Source: Flavobacterium aquicola (GTDB lineage: Bacteria; Bacteroidota; Bacteroidia; Flavobacteriales; Flavobacteriaceae). Taken from it: a stretch of 64,000 nucleotides of DNA. A model generated the notes under the pieces. The model ran no database searches and was not told the DNA's origin. It saw nothing but the letters and a program-made list of their open reading frames with translations. Each line of letters begins with the position of its first letter. The first letter of the stretch is position 1. This document shows, in pieces, positions 1 through 8,862 of this stretch. The stretch is from positions 252,446-316,445 of the forward strand of contig NZ_QUNI01000005.1 of assembly GCF_003385115.1 (NCBI RefSeq). Direction: 5' to 3'. The position numbers were made by a program, and so were the translations under genes.

Positions 1-508
1 AAGCTCCAATACTAAACGTAACCTGATTGTTCAAATGATCAAATACATCTTTGTTGTCGCTATATTTTGCAATTGGGAATCCAAGTTCGGTAAAAACACC
101 AAAGCCATCCGTAAAAAAGTAACGTCCTCCCACATGACCTCCAAAATTGTGTAATCCTAAACTTAGACCTGGGTAAACATCTAATTCTTTTACGCCAATT
201 ACACTGCTCAAATTCGCATTAATTCTAAATTTTGTATCAAAACGATCTTGAAATTCAGGTTTTTCATCAGCATAAGTATTTGCTCCATAAATACCTGAAA
301 ATTCATCTACTCCCAATAAATAAGTAAATACAAATCCATAAGAGAAATTTTCACCAAGACCAAAATCAGCCGATCCTTGGATTCCTGAACCGCCGTCTTG
401 TAAGTTGGCACCAATATTAATTTTCGAATCTCCTTTTCCTTTAAAGGCTTGCTGTGCATTTGTTATTCCAAAAGTAACTAAGAATAAAACTGTAATAATT
501 TTTCTCAT
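1..508 (-). CDS. Outer-membrane beta-barrel protein, 3' end cut by window edge
   Basis: The reading frame starts at ATG 506-508 and stays open to base 1, giving 169 codons with the C-terminus outside the window. It opens with a signal peptide (about 18 residues, hydrophobic core ITVLFLVTFG, cleavage after NAQ). Glycine- and aromatic-rich alternating strands follow, as expected of a small Bacteroidota outer-membrane beta-barrel (a porin-like or OmpW/OmpA-barrel-like fold). A perfect -7 box TATATTTG sits 31 bases upstream of the ATG, which supports this start. The specific family is not certain. Function is inferred only as an outer-membrane protein of unknown role. Confidence 0.75.
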   Translation of the reverse strand, partial: MRKIITVLFLVTFGITNAQQAFKGKGDSKINIGANLQDGGSGIQGSADFGLGENFSYGFVFTYLLGVDEFSGIYGANTYADEKPEFQDRFDTKFRINANLSSVIGVKELDVYPGLSLGLHNFGGHVGGRYFFTDGFGVFTELGFPIAKYSDNKDVFDHLNNQVTFSIGA

Positions 509-538
509 TGCTGATAATGTAAATAGAATTTTTTTGGG

Positions 539-546
539 CAAATATA
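539..546 (-). promoter_or_regulatory. Promoter -7 box for the outer-membrane barrel gene
   Basis: TATATTTG on the reverse strand exactly matches the Bacteroidota -7 consensus TAnnTTTG. It lies about 30 bases before the ATG. No clear TTG is seen at the -33 position. Confidence 0.5.
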
Positions 547-550
547 CTAT

Positions 551-1282
551 TTAGATTCTATTCCGTCCTTTTTCTGTAGGATATAAACTTGGTAAAGGTT
601 CGCTTTGCCAAAACTCTTTGGTATCGACGTCAAGTATTGTTAGTGATCCTTTGAAAGCTGCGCTGGTATCAATATTCCATACATTTGCTTTTTGTACTGG
701 AACTGTTTCTCCAATGCGGGATACAGGTGTGTGACCAATGTAGATTTCATTGTACAGCGTAAATCGTTTGGGATAGTAGGGATGATCCGATTTCATTTTT
801 GGATCTAATGACAATGCGGTTTCCCAGAGTGTTCTGTCCCAATAGAACAGCTTCGGAAAATATTCATAATCTACACCATTTATGTTCGTAAAACCTGCAT
901 GAATGAACATTCTGTTGTGTTCATCTAAATAATAATCTTTTAGAGACTCTAAAAACTCGACATGCCTTTTTTTTGTTTCGCTGTCTACACTTTCATAAGC
1001 CAAAACAGTAGCTTCTCCTCCATGCTGATACCATTGTTCATTATCCTTATTATCGGCGAGCCATTCTCTCAGCAGTTCATCATGGTTTCCGCGAATACAG
1101 ATAACACTGTGAGTTTTTTGTAATGCAATCAAAAAATCAATTACTTGCGGAGACTGGCTCCAGCCATCTACATAATCGCCCAAAAAAATGAGTTTATCTT
1201 TTGTACTTACGTTTGCTCTTTCCAGGATTTGATGCAAGGCTCTCAAACCTCCATGAATGTCTCCTATTACTAATGTTCTCAT
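551..1282 (-). CDS. Calcineurin-like metallophosphoesterase (serine/threonine phosphatase / Ap4A-hydrolase type)
   Basis: This 243-residue cytosolic enzyme shows the full PPP-family signature in order: GDIHG (residues 7-11), GDYVDGW (about 35-41), GNHDE (about 65-69), HAGF (about 128-131) and GHTPV (about 182-186). These residues ligate two metal ions for phosphomonoester or diadenosine-polyphosphate hydrolysis. The length fits small bacterial PPP phosphatases. It has no signal peptide or membrane segment. Which substrate it uses (phosphoprotein or Ap4A) cannot be told from sequence. The start is supported by a perfect -7 box about 20 bases upstream. Confidence 0.9.
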   Translation of the reverse strand: MRTLVIGDIHGGLRALHQILERANVSTKDKLIFLGDYVDGWSQSPQVIDFLIALQKTHSVICIRGNHDELLREWLADNKDNEQWYQHGGEATVLAYESVDSETKKRHVEFLESLKDYYLDEHNRMFIHAGFTNINGVDYEYFPKLFYWDRTLWETALSLDPKMKSDHPYYPKRFTLYNEIYIGHTPVSRIGETVPVQKANVWNIDTSAAFKGSLTILDVDTKEFWQSEPLPSLYPTEKGRNRI

Positions 1283-1302
1283 ATTCTCAATTTATCCTTT
1301 TA

Positions 1303-1310
1303 CAAAAATA
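1303..1310 (-). promoter_or_regulatory. Promoter -7 box for the metallophosphatase
   Basis: TATTTTTG on the reverse strand matches TAnnTTTG perfectly. It lies about 20 bases upstream of the ATG at 1282. Confidence 0.5.
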
Positions 1311-1620
1311 GCAGAAAAGTGATGCAGATTGATTTTTTTTAAAGAGATGAAGAGTTTTTTAACCGGCGCAGCATAAAAGATAGAGAGTGTAAATTAAACA
1401 GCTCAAGTTTTATAAAAAACTATGTAAGAATTAGATTTAAATAAAATTTAAGTTTTTATTAAGAATAAATCAGTTGAACGGGTGTTTTTACCTGTTGAAT
1501 TTCAAGGGACTAATGTGTGAAGTAATGTAATTTTAGAGTACATTTGGTATTCAAAAAATATCACGGTTTTTATGTGATTGATTTTTTAAGAGATATTATA
1601 ATTTATTTAAAGTTTTTAAA

Positions 1621-1716
1621 ATGAATGCACTTCTGACTTTGATGCTTTTAATGACCAATTTTATTTGTCAAGTTATAATTGATGTGGTTACGTGGGCAGC
1701 GGGATTATTTAGCTAA
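1621..1716 (+). CDS. Possible 31-residue hydrophobic membrane peptide
   Basis: ATG at 1621 opens 31 codons ending in TAA. The peptide is almost entirely hydrophobic (leucine, methionine, isoleucine and valine core, then a VVTWAAGLF tail), as in single-span small membrane proteins. A promoter-like arrangement precedes it: TTG at 1578-1580, then TAATTTA at about 1599-1605. No ribosome-binding site is obvious, which is normal in this phylum. AT-rich DNA gives hydrophobic short frames by chance, so this is a weak call. Confidence 0.25.
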   Translation: MNALLTLMLLMTNFICQVIIDVVTWAAGLFS

Positions 1717-1749
1717 TTGCAATAATCATTTTATGATGAAATAAAACTT

Positions 1750-2889
1750 TTATTGAACATCATATTTCATTTTCCTTAAAATTCGTAAAGCTTCCTTAAA
1801 CGAAAGATACACTTGCGTATAGGGTTTTAATAACGTTTTTGCATCTATCAGCTTTTGTTTTGCATCTTCAAAACCATTGAGATAGCAGATCATAAAGGTT
1901 GATGGCAAATGATTCAAATCTCTTTTTTCGTTTTCTGTTAGTCTGCTGTTTTTTTCCAGTTTATTTAGTAAGGCAATGTTTGAATTATAAATATGAAACA
2001 GCATTTTTTTATTGTATTCAGGCGGTTCAAATAGTATTTTTCGATCAATTTTATAATATCCATTATCGTGAAAATAGATTGTCTGCTGTTCAAGCGGATA
2101 ATAACTGGTTCTGTCATTCAAACCCAGAGGCAGATATTCAATAATTGTAAAACTGTCTTCGTCATAGGTTATTTCGACAACATCTTGAGCGGAATAGAAT
2201 AATTTAATCTGTTCGTTAATAAGTTCAATATCTACGCGGGACAAATATGTTTTGTTTCGTGATTTTTTAATAACTCCTGCCCAGCAGATGACAAATAATT
2301 CTTTGAAGACTTTGTATTTTGGCGACATGTCTTTATGCCGAAAATTCATAAAATCAATTACACCGTCAAGCGTATATTCGATACTGTTTCTCGAATTATT
2401 TTCGATACCAATAACGGTTTCAGTATTTTGAAAATTTTTCTCTATTTCGCCTTCAATCGGCATTGTATTGCTTCCTCTTCGAACAAAAATGGTATTGGCA
2501 GCAATTGTATGTATTCCTTTTTTAAAATAAGAAGTTTTACTATTGGGTTTTATTGTTACCAGACCAATAACTTTATCTTTTGGCAGATTGGGAAAAGGGA
2601 CATTTTCATATTGAATTCTGGGAGGGTTTTCAAGAAAGGCATTTACTAAATTCTGAATTCGGCTGTCATCAAAAAAATCGTCTCCAACAATTTCATTGTT
2701 TTCATCTTCAACACCAACAACTATATAGGAATTATTCGTAGGATTAGAATTGGATAAGGCACAAATGTGTTTTAGAAACTTTCCCTTCCCTTCCCGAGTG
2801 TGCAGATTCAGCTGTCTTTTTTTATCATAAAAACTGCTCTCATCATTGTGAGCAAGCAGGTTTTTGATAAGAAGTCGTTTGTTGATCAT
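1750..2889 (-). CDS. AlbA_2 (Schlafen-type) domain protein, putative ATP/nucleic-acid binding
   Basis: This is a 379-residue cytosolic protein. Residues about 15-155 look like an AlbA_2/Schlafen N-terminal domain: an E-S-x-F-D-K region near the start, a GKGKFLKHICALSNS helix, the strand NSYIVVGVEDENNEIVG, and the closing IFVRRGSNT that in this family follows a [YF]-x-R-x-G pattern. Family members are annotated as ATP-binding or transcriptional regulators, and some work in phage defence. The C-terminal 220 residues are not recognised. It stands alone between unrelated genes. No partner nuclease or helicase is adjacent, so a defence role is not supported here. Confidence 0.7.
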   Translation of the reverse strand: MINKRLLIKNLLAHNDESSFYDKKRQLNLHTREGKGKFLKHICALSNSNPTNNSYIVVGVEDENNEIVGDDFFDDSRIQNLVNAFLENPPRIQYENVPFPNLPKDKVIGLVTIKPNSKTSYFKKGIHTIAANTIFVRRGSNTMPIEGEIEKNFQNTETVIGIENNSRNSIEYTLDGVIDFMNFRHKDMSPKYKVFKELFVICWAGVIKKSRNKTYLSRVDIELINEQIKLFYSAQDVVEITYDEDSFTIIEYLPLGLNDRTSYYPLEQQTIYFHDNGYYKIDRKILFEPPEYNKKMLFHIYNSNIALLNKLEKNSRLTENEKRDLNHLPSTFMICYLNGFEDAKQKLIDAKTLLKPYTQVYLSFKEALRILRKMKYDVQ

Positions 2890-2904
2890 TTGATTTTAGA
2901 TTGC

Positions 2905-3114
2905 GGATTAACGATTTTAGACTGCAGATTTATTACCAAAAAACTATAAAATTAAAATGATTCACTTTCGGTTTTGACAAAGACATTAAGTTTCGTTTGT
3001 AAATACTAAACCTTTTTTATAATGTTTATGAAGATAAAAAGCATAAAAAAACTCAAATAAATTAAGCTGTGCGATATTCCTTTTACATATATCTGAAATC
3101 AAAAATCGTTAATC
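2905..3114. repeat. Dispersed inverted-repeat pair, GATTAACGATTTT family
   Basis: The core GATTAACGATTTT occurs at about 2906-2918 and its complement AAAATCGTTAATC at about 3102-3114, about 185 bases apart. The same core recurs in compact hairpins at 8863-8918 and 15963-16006 and as single arms near 14631 and 15770. This marks a dispersed intergenic repeat family of the genome. The space between the arms holds no recognisable gene. Confidence 0.5.
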
Positions 3115-3123
3115 AAAAATATT

Positions 3124-3996
3124 TCATGGCACATCATTTCCTGTACTGGCAGTCCAAAGAGAAAACCAATCTTCGATTTCCATTTCAATTTTAGTAGCCT
3201 GCATTAAATTAGCCAATCTTTTTTTGTCGGAAGTACCGCAGACTGGCAAAATTCCGGCAGGATGTTTCAATATCCAAGCCAGCAAAATAATATCATTGGA
3301 AACTTCATATTTTGAAGCTAATTCATCTGCAGTTTTTTGAATGCGTTGTGACTGCTCATTGTCATCTCTAAAAACAGTTCCTAACGGTGACCAGCACATC
3401 GGAGTGATTCGGTTGGTCTGCATGTGGTCAAGGCTTCCGTCAAGCATTGGTTCCAGATTAGTAATTGAAAACTCAATCTGATTGTAATTGATTTTGGTTT
3501 TTGTCTCAACTAAATTGCATTGGCTGGGCGTAAAATTAGATACGCCAAAATCTAGAACCTTTCCAGTTATTTTTAATTTTTCAACAGCTTCTGCAATTTC
3601 ATCGGCTTGCATTAATGGACTTGGGCGATGCAACAGCAGAAGGTCTAAATAATCGGTTTGTAAATTTTTCAAAGACTGTTCTGCCGAAGCAATAATATAG
3701 TCTCTGGAATACTGATAATGTTTGATTTTATTATTTCTGTTTTCAGATAACATTTGGATCCCGCACTTCGAAATTAACTGTATAGCACTGCGGTCAATTT
3801 TGCTTTGGCTGAAAGCTTTTCCAAAATCTTTTTCGGTTGTATATCCGCCATAGATATCAGCATGATCAAAGGCCGTAATACCGCTGTCTAGGCAGGTATT
3901 CATAAGCGAAATCATTTGTTCGGTGTTACAGTTTTTACCCCAAATTCCCCATGTCATAGTGCCGGCAATAATTTTAGAAAATGGAATTTTACTCAT
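3124..3996 (-). CDS. Aldo/keto reductase (YdhF-like oxidoreductase)
   Basis: This is a 290-residue soluble NADPH-dependent reductase with an (alpha/beta)8 fold. Visible family residues are the catalytic tetrad: Asp and Tyr in FDHADIYGGY (about 39-48), Lys in LISKCG (about 74-79) and His in LLLLHRPSP (about 119-127). The C-terminal LAWILKHPAGILPVCGTS forms the NADP phosphate-binding region. The sequence pattern, especially GTMTWGIWG at the start, is closest to E. coli YdhF-type members. The natural substrate is unknown. The gene is divergent from the moxR operon, with about 225 bases between the starts. Confidence 0.9.
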   Translation of the reverse strand: MSKIPFSKIIAGTMTWGIWGKNCNTEQMISLMNTCLDSGITAFDHADIYGGYTTEKDFGKAFSQSKIDRSAIQLISKCGIQMLSENRNNKIKHYQYSRDYIIASAEQSLKNLQTDYLDLLLLHRPSPLMQADEIAEAVEKLKITGKVLDFGVSNFTPSQCNLVETKTKINYNQIEFSITNLEPMLDGSLDHMQTNRITPMCWSPLGTVFRDDNEQSQRIQKTADELASKYEVSNDIILLAWILKHPAGILPVCGTSDKKRLANLMQATKIEMEIEDWFSLWTASTGNDVP

Positions 3997-4165
3997 GGTT
4001 AATTTTTTAGTATCCTCTTTGTAATTAGAGGGTTAGTGCTATGAATTTGATGATTATTTTTTTTAGTTCTTAAAAATAGGTAAATGCAATCATAATTCGT
4101 CCTTAAAATTAGCGGTTTTACAGAAGTTTTAACCATTTTTTAACATCTTACGTCTAAAAAAAAAT

Positions 4166-4173
4166 TCAATTTG
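4166..4173 (+). promoter_or_regulatory. Near-consensus -7 box of the bat operon
   Basis: TCAATTTG matches TAnnTTTG at seven of eight positions and lies 48 bases before the moxR ATG at 4222. A TTG inside this box opens an in-frame upstream extension of moxR. The box explains that TTG better than a start codon does. Confidence 0.4.
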
Positions 4174-4221
4174 CACCATCAAATAAAAGATGCCAAAAAC
4201 AAGAGGCTTAAATATAATAAT

Positions 4222-5226
4222 ATGGAACAAAATTCAGCGACTTTAGACATTAGAGCAATCAATGAAAAAATCGAAAGAGAAAGTGCTTTTATAGACCTTC
4301 TCACAATGGAAATGAACAAAGTTATTGTGGGCCAAAAACATATGGTCGAAAGATTATTAATCGGACTTTTGGGACAAGGACATATTTTATTGGAAGGGGT
4401 TCCGGGATTGGCGAAAACATTAGCCATAAATACACTTTCACAAGCTATTCAAGGTTCTTTCAGCAGAATCCAGTTTACGCCGGATTTATTGCCTGCCGAT
4501 GTTATTGGAACCATGATTTACAATATTAAAGCTAATGAGTTTTCTATAAAAAAAGGACCAATCTTTGCTAATTTCGTTCTTGCCGATGAGATTAACCGTG
4601 CTCCTGCCAAAGTACAGTCTGCTTTACTTGAGGCAATGCAAGAAAAACAGGTTACTATTGGCGATACTACTTTCAAATTAGACAAACCGTTTTTAGTTCT
4701 AGCAACTCAAAACCCTGTTGAACAGGAAGGAACATACCAATTGCCAGAAGCGCAGGTGGATCGTTTTATGCTGAAAACAGTTATTGATTATCCAAAAATG
4801 GAAGATGAGCGTTTGGTAATCCGTCAGAATCTTAAAGGAAGTTATGAAAAAGTAAATCCTGTAGTTTCTGTTGAACAGATTTTGAGAGCGCAGGAAGCTG
4901 TCCGTGAGGTATACATGGATGAAAAAATTGAAAAATACATTCTGGATATTATTTTTGCTACTCGTTATCCAGAGAAATATAAATTGGCTGATTTGAAACC
5001 TTTAATCAGTTTTGGAGCATCGCCTCGTGGAAGTATTAATCTTGCTACAGCGGCTAAATGTTATGCTTTTATCAAACGCCGTGGCTATGTAATTCCTGAA
5101 GATGTTCGTGCAGTAGTACATGATATTTTACGCCACAGAATTGGTATTACTTATGAGGCCGAAGCTGAAAATGTTACATCTGTAGACATCATCAATAAAA
5201 TCATAAACGAAATCGAAGTACCTTAA
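4222..5226 (+). CDS. MoxR-family AAA+ ATPase of the bat operon
   Basis: This 334-residue ATPase has a Walker A motif GVPGLAKT (59-66), a Walker B region VLADEINRAPAKVQSALLEAM (119-139, with conserved DEINR), and sensor ATQNP followed by an arginine-bearing DRF segment. MoxR ATPases act as chaperones that load metal or fold partners for vWA-domain proteins. Here it heads an operon of a DUF58 protein and the Bat proteins, the usual arrangement in Bacteroidota. The start at 4222 (MEQNSATLD) is chosen because the longer in-frame extension begins with TTG inside a promoter-like box. The next gene follows after 77 bases. Confidence 0.93.
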   Translation: MEQNSATLDIRAINEKIERESAFIDLLTMEMNKVIVGQKHMVERLLIGLLGQGHILLEGVPGLAKTLAINTLSQAIQGSFSRIQFTPDLLPADVIGTMIYNIKANEFSIKKGPIFANFVLADEINRAPAKVQSALLEAMQEKQVTIGDTTFKLDKPFLVLATQNPVEQEGTYQLPEAQVDRFMLKTVIDYPKMEDERLVIRQNLKGSYEKVNPVVSVEQILRAQEAVREVYMDEKIEKYILDIIFATRYPEKYKLADLKPLISFGASPRGSINLATAAKCYAFIKRRGYVIPEDVRAVVHDILRHRIGITYEAEAENVTSVDIINKIINEIEVP

Positions 5227-5248
5227 AAGTTGATGGTTGATAGTTTGT

Positions 5249-5273
5249 GGTTGATGGTTTTAAACCAACAACC
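5249..5273. repeat. Inverted repeat in the moxR-DUF58 spacer
   Basis: GGTTGATGGTTT is followed at once by AAACCAACAACC, a 12-base inverted repeat with one mismatch. Further GTTGATGG- and CCAACAACC-type units lie on both sides (about 5229-5295). It probably forms a hairpin in the operon transcript. Confidence 0.6.
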
Positions 5274-5303
5274 AACAACCAATTACCATAAACCAAATTA
5301 AAA

Positions 5304-6167
5304 ATGGATACAAAAGAGCTTTTAAAAAAAGTACGTAAAATAGAAATCAAAACCCGAAGATTGAGCGATCACATCTTTTCGGGCGAGTACCATACATCGT
5401 TTAAGGGCCGGGGAATGACATTCAGTGAAGTTCGTCAATATCAATTTGGCGACGACATCCGTGCCATCGATTGGAATGTAACTGCCCGCTACAATGAAGC
5501 TCACGTTAAAGTTTTTGAAGAAGAAAGAGAATTGACCATGATGTTAATGGTTGATATTTCGGGTTCAGAAAGTTTTGGTTCTAAAAATCAGTTTAAAAAA
5601 GAAATTGTTACCGAGATTGCTGCTACAATGGCATTTTCGGCTACTCAAAACAATGATAAAATTGGATTGATTTTATTTTCCGATCAGATCGAATTGTACA
5701 TTCCTCCAAAAAAAGGAAGATCACACGTGCTGCGTATTATTCGCGAGCTGATAGAATTTGAGCCAAAAAGTTATAAAACTGATATTGCACAGGCTTTAAA
5801 ATTTTTATCGGGTACCCAAAAAAAGAAGGCTATTGTGTTTGTCATTTCCGATTTTATGTCGGCAGAATATGAACACACTTTAAAAATAGCTTCAAAGAAA
5901 CACGATATTACGGGTATTAGAGTGTATGACATCCGAGAAGAGAAAATACCAAATTTAGGTATTGTTTCTATGCTGGACGCAGAAACAGGCGAGACAAGAC
6001 TGATTGATACAGGATCCAAATCGGTTAGGATGAATTACGAGAAACATTACCACGATAATGTTAATTATTTCAAGGAAACTTTTAGTAAATCAGGTTCTGG
6101 TGTTGTAAATACTAGAGTTGATGAAAGCTATGTTACCAAATTATTAGGCTATTTTAAATCGCGTTAA
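5304..6167 (+). CDS. DUF58 (vWA-like) protein of the bat operon
   Basis: This is a 287-residue soluble protein. The DUF58 hallmark GDDIRAIDWNVTAR is at 49-62. A metal-ion-dependent adhesion site follows (DISGSES at 84-90), so the protein has a von Willebrand A fold that can coordinate a divalent metal. It has no transmembrane segment, unlike BatA and BatB. In MoxR clusters this protein is the direct partner of the ATPase. It is second in the operon, after moxR and before the BatD-like protein. Its exact biochemical role is unknown. Confidence 0.92.
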   Translation: MDTKELLKKVRKIEIKTRRLSDHIFSGEYHTSFKGRGMTFSEVRQYQFGDDIRAIDWNVTARYNEAHVKVFEEERELTMMLMVDISGSESFGSKNQFKKEIVTEIAATMAFSATQNNDKIGLILFSDQIELYIPPKKGRSHVLRIIRELIEFEPKSYKTDIAQALKFLSGTQKKKAIVFVISDFMSAEYEHTLKIASKKHDITGIRVYDIREEKIPNLGIVSMLDAETGETRLIDTGSKSVRMNYEKHYHDNVNYFKETFSKSGSGVVNTRVDESYVTKLLGYFKSR

Positions 6168-6180
6168 GACAAACCAAAAA

Positions 6181-6202
6181 GTTTTAAAAACCTGTTAGGT
6201 TT
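6181..6202. repeat. Half copy of the AACCTGTTAGGTTT palindrome family
   Basis: GTTTTAAAAACCTGTTAGGTTT matches the right half of the perfect palindromes at 16448-16480 and 24528-24560. It lies in the spacer between the DUF58 gene and the next operon gene. Confidence 0.6.
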
Positions 6203-6215
6203 AAATTGAAAACTA

Positions 6216-7844
6216 ATGAAAATTAAATTTTACTTACTATTACTGCTGTTTTCAACTTCTATTTTTGCGCAAAAAAAAGTAGAGACAAGTATCGATACCA
6301 CAAAAAATAAAATTGGAGCAGAGTTTAAATTAACTTTAAAAACTTCTGTAGATACTTTATCTAAAGTTGTTTTTCCAAAATTAAAAAACATTGGAGCGCT
6401 GGAAGTAATTCAGTCTTATCCAATCGATACTATCAAAAAAGACGACCGTTATGAACTAATTAAAAAATACGGTTTGACTCAATTTGATTCGGGCAGATAT
6501 ACCATTCCGAGTATCAAAATCTTAATTAATAATAAAGAATTTTTGAGTGACTCCCTCAAAGTTGAGATTGCCAATGTACAGGTCGATACATTAAGACAAA
6601 AAATGTATGACATTAAGGAGATTGTAAAAGCAGAAGATTCAATAGGAGACTGGTGGAAATATCTTTTGGGAATTATATTGATTTTAGGAATCGGAGCTTT
6701 TGTTTATTGGTACACCAAAATCCGCCAAAAGAAAAAAATTGAAGAAGAAGTTTATAAAACACCGATTGAAAAAGCGACAAGTTTACTTAATATATTAGAA
6801 AAGAAAGAACTTTGGCAGCATGGTGAAGTCAAAGAATATTATAGCGAACTGACTGATATTGCGAGAAATTATATTGAAGAAGCTATAGAAATTCCGGCAA
6901 TGGAAAGCACGACTTCTGAGTTGATTGAGGGATTGAAAAAAGCTTCTTTAAAAAAGAAAATGAAGCTTTCACAGGAAACGATAGAAAATTTATTTGCTGT
7001 TCTAAAACAAGCCGATTTAGTAAAGTTTGCTAAGTCAACTCCTTTAGAATTTGAAATTACTGATGATAGAAATAAAATTCAAAAAGCAATTTTGACATTG
7101 GATGAAGCGATTCCGGTTGAGATCCCAATTGAAGAAGATACTATTTTGAATGAAGCTCAAAAGCAAAAACAGATTCAAATTTTGCTTAGAAAAAAGAGAA
7201 ATCAGCGTATTGCAATATCAATTGGATCGGTTCTTTTCTTGCTTTTTGCAACTACAGCTTATTTTATTGCCACTAAGGGATTTGATTATGTAAAAGACAA
7301 TATTCTTGGACATCCAACCAAAGAACTGCTGGAAGGAGAATGGATTAAAAGCGAGTACGGAAATCCAGGAGTTATTGTAGAAACTCCAAAAGTCTTGAAA
7401 CGAATAGATTTGACAAAATCATTACCAAAAGACGGAATGGCACTCATTAAAGAGATGCAGTCTTTTGGGTATGGCAGTCTGTTAGACAATTTTTATATTA
7501 TGGTATCCACTATGAAATATAAAAAAGAAGGTGAATTAGATTTGTCAAAAGCTATTGAAAGTTCATTGAAAGTATTGGAAACTCAAGGAGCACAAAATAT
7601 GATTGTTAAAGAAGAAGACTTCCAGACCAATAAAGGAATTACAGGAAAAAAAGGATACGGAACATTTTCTAGAATTGACAGCAATAGTCAAACGAGTACA
7701 AAACTATATTATGAAATACTGCTTTTTGGACAAGAAGGAGGATTACAGCAGATTCTTATTCTTCACGAAGAAGGCGATAAATATGCTGTAGAATTATCAG
7801 ACCGTATTTTGAACTCGGTAGAACTTAAATCAGCAAGTAACTAA
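6216..7844 (+). CDS. BatD-like membrane protein with extra C-terminal domain
   Basis: This 542-residue protein starts with a signal peptide (about 1-18, ending FAQ). A periplasmic beta-rich domain follows (about 20-125; the SIDTTKNKIGAEFKLTLK opening resembles the N-terminal repeat of BatD/oxygen-tolerance proteins). It has a transmembrane helix at about 147-166 (KYLLGIILILGIGAFVYWY), a basic, charged cytoplasmic segment, a second helix at about 333-352 and a C-terminal domain of about 190 residues that I do not recognise. Its stop overlaps the batA start by one base (TAATG), which suggests translational coupling. It precedes batA, whereas canonical BatD lies downstream at 10888-12636, so the operon carries two BatD-like proteins. 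The role is presumed to be envelope scaffolding. Confidence 0.75.
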   Translation: MKIKFYLLLLLFSTSIFAQKKVETSIDTTKNKIGAEFKLTLKTSVDTLSKVVFPKLKNIGALEVIQSYPIDTIKKDDRYELIKKYGLTQFDSGRYTIPSIKILINNKEFLSDSLKVEIANVQVDTLRQKMYDIKEIVKAEDSIGDWWKYLLGIILILGIGAFVYWYTKIRQKKKIEEEVYKTPIEKATSLLNILEKKELWQHGEVKEYYSELTDIARNYIEEAIEIPAMESTTSELIEGLKKASLKKKMKLSQETIENLFAVLKQADLVKFAKSTPLEFEITDDRNKIQKAILTLDEAIPVEIPIEEDTILNEAQKQKQIQILLRKKRNQRIAISIGSVLFLLFATTAYFIATKGFDYVKDNILGHPTKELLEGEWIKSEYGNPGVIVETPKVLKRIDLTKSLPKDGMALIKEMQSFGYGSLLDNFYIMVSTMKYKKEGELDLSKAIESSLKVLETQGAQNMIVKEEDFQTNKGITGKKGYGTFSRIDSNSQTSTKLYYEILLFGQEGGLQQILILHEEGDKYAVELSDRILNSVELKSASN

Positions 7845-8845
7845 TGGAAAAAATAACCTTTTTAAATCCAGAATTTTTTTGGTTGTTTCTTCTTATGCCT
7901 GTTGCAATTGCCTGGCTATTTTGGAAAAGGAACCAGCAGACAGCAACCTTGAAAATGAGCTCACTTCAAGGATTCAAAGGATCAGAATCTTTATTAGCGA
8001 AATTAAAACCAGGGCTGGATGTTTTACGAATATTGGCATTATCATTATTAATCGTTGCATTGGCCAGACCAAGAACGGTTGATATTAGTAATAAAACCAA
8101 AACCACAAAAGGAATTGATATTGTAGTGGCTGTCGACGTATCAGGAAGTATGCTTGCTAAAGATTTTAAACCAAACAGAATGGAAGCGCTGAAAAGAGTT
8201 GCTGCTGTTTTTGTTGACGAAAGACCTAATGACAGAATCGGATTGGTAGTTTATGCATCTGAAGCCTATACAAAGTCACCGGTAACAAGCGATAAAGCGG
8301 TTATTCAGGAAGCAATCAAAAGTATAAAATACGATAATGTTTTGCAGGACGGTACTGGAATCGGGATGGGATTGGCAACAGCCGTAAACCGTCTAAAAGA
8401 CAGTAAGGCCAAAAGTAAAGTAGTTATTTTGCTGACAGATGGAGTGAATAACGCTGGGTTTATCGAACCTGAAACAGCTTCGGATATTGCACAGCAATAT
8501 GGTATAAAAGTATATACTATTGGTATCGGTACTAATGGAATGGCCGAGTCTCCATATGCAATCGGTCCAAATGGGCAGTTACTTTTCCAGATGATGAAAG
8601 TTGAGATTGATGAAAAGTTAATGAAAAATATTGCGTTGAAAACTGGAGGTAAATACTTTAGAGCAACAAGCAATGATAAATTAGCAGCAATTTATAACGA
8701 GATCAACAAGCTTGAAACTACAGAAATCGAAGAGTTGAAATTCTATGACTATGATGAAAAATTCAGGTTTTTTGCTTTATTGGCTGGTCTTTTGTTATTG
8801 ATAGAGATAGGTTTACGAAATACAGTTTATAGGAGTTTTATATAA
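7844..8845 (+). CDS. batA: BatA, vWA-domain inner-membrane protein
   Basis: This 333-residue protein has two N-terminal membrane helices (about 10-27 and 58-74), a von Willebrand A domain with a complete MIDAS motif DVSGS (98-102), a downstream TDG motif (VILLTDGVNNAG), and a C-terminal membrane helix (about 308-325). The vWA domain should face the periplasm and bind Mg2+ or Mn2+. It is translationally coupled to the preceding gene through TAATG. Bat proteins were named for aerotolerance in Bacteroides; their molecular function is still unclear. Identification rests on domain layout and on its place before a second vWA gene (batB). Confidence 0.93.
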   Translation: MEKITFLNPEFFWLFLLMPVAIAWLFWKRNQQTATLKMSSLQGFKGSESLLAKLKPGLDVLRILALSLLIVALARPRTVDISNKTKTTKGIDIVVAVDVSGSMLAKDFKPNRMEALKRVAAVFVDERPNDRIGLVVYASEAYTKSPVTSDKAVIQEAIKSIKYDNVLQDGTGIGMGLATAVNRLKDSKAKSKVVILLTDGVNNAGFIEPETASDIAQQYGIKVYTIGIGTNGMAESPYAIGPNGQLLFQMMKVEIDEKLMKNIALKTGGKYFRATSNDKLAAIYNEINKLETTEIEELKFYDYDEKFRFFALLAGLLLLIEIGLRNTVYRSFI

Positions 8846-8862
8846 AAAGATTGATGAGTGTA

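Larger units (their letters stand above)
1283..1749. other. 467-base intergenic region with one possible micro-ORF
   Basis: The region is AT-rich. It holds the metallophosphatase promoter at its left end and a possible 31-codon ORF at 1621-1716 (listed separately). No RNA gene, clear terminator or long repeat was recognised. Confidence 0.5.

Noticed and set aside
1750..2889. Phage-defence system built on the AlbA_2/Schlafen-type protein
   Set aside because: It is a lone gene with housekeeping neighbours and no recognisable partner.
4171..4221. N-terminal extension of MoxR from a TTG codon
   Set aside because: The TTG lies inside a -7-like box and the ATG at 4222 gives the normal family start.
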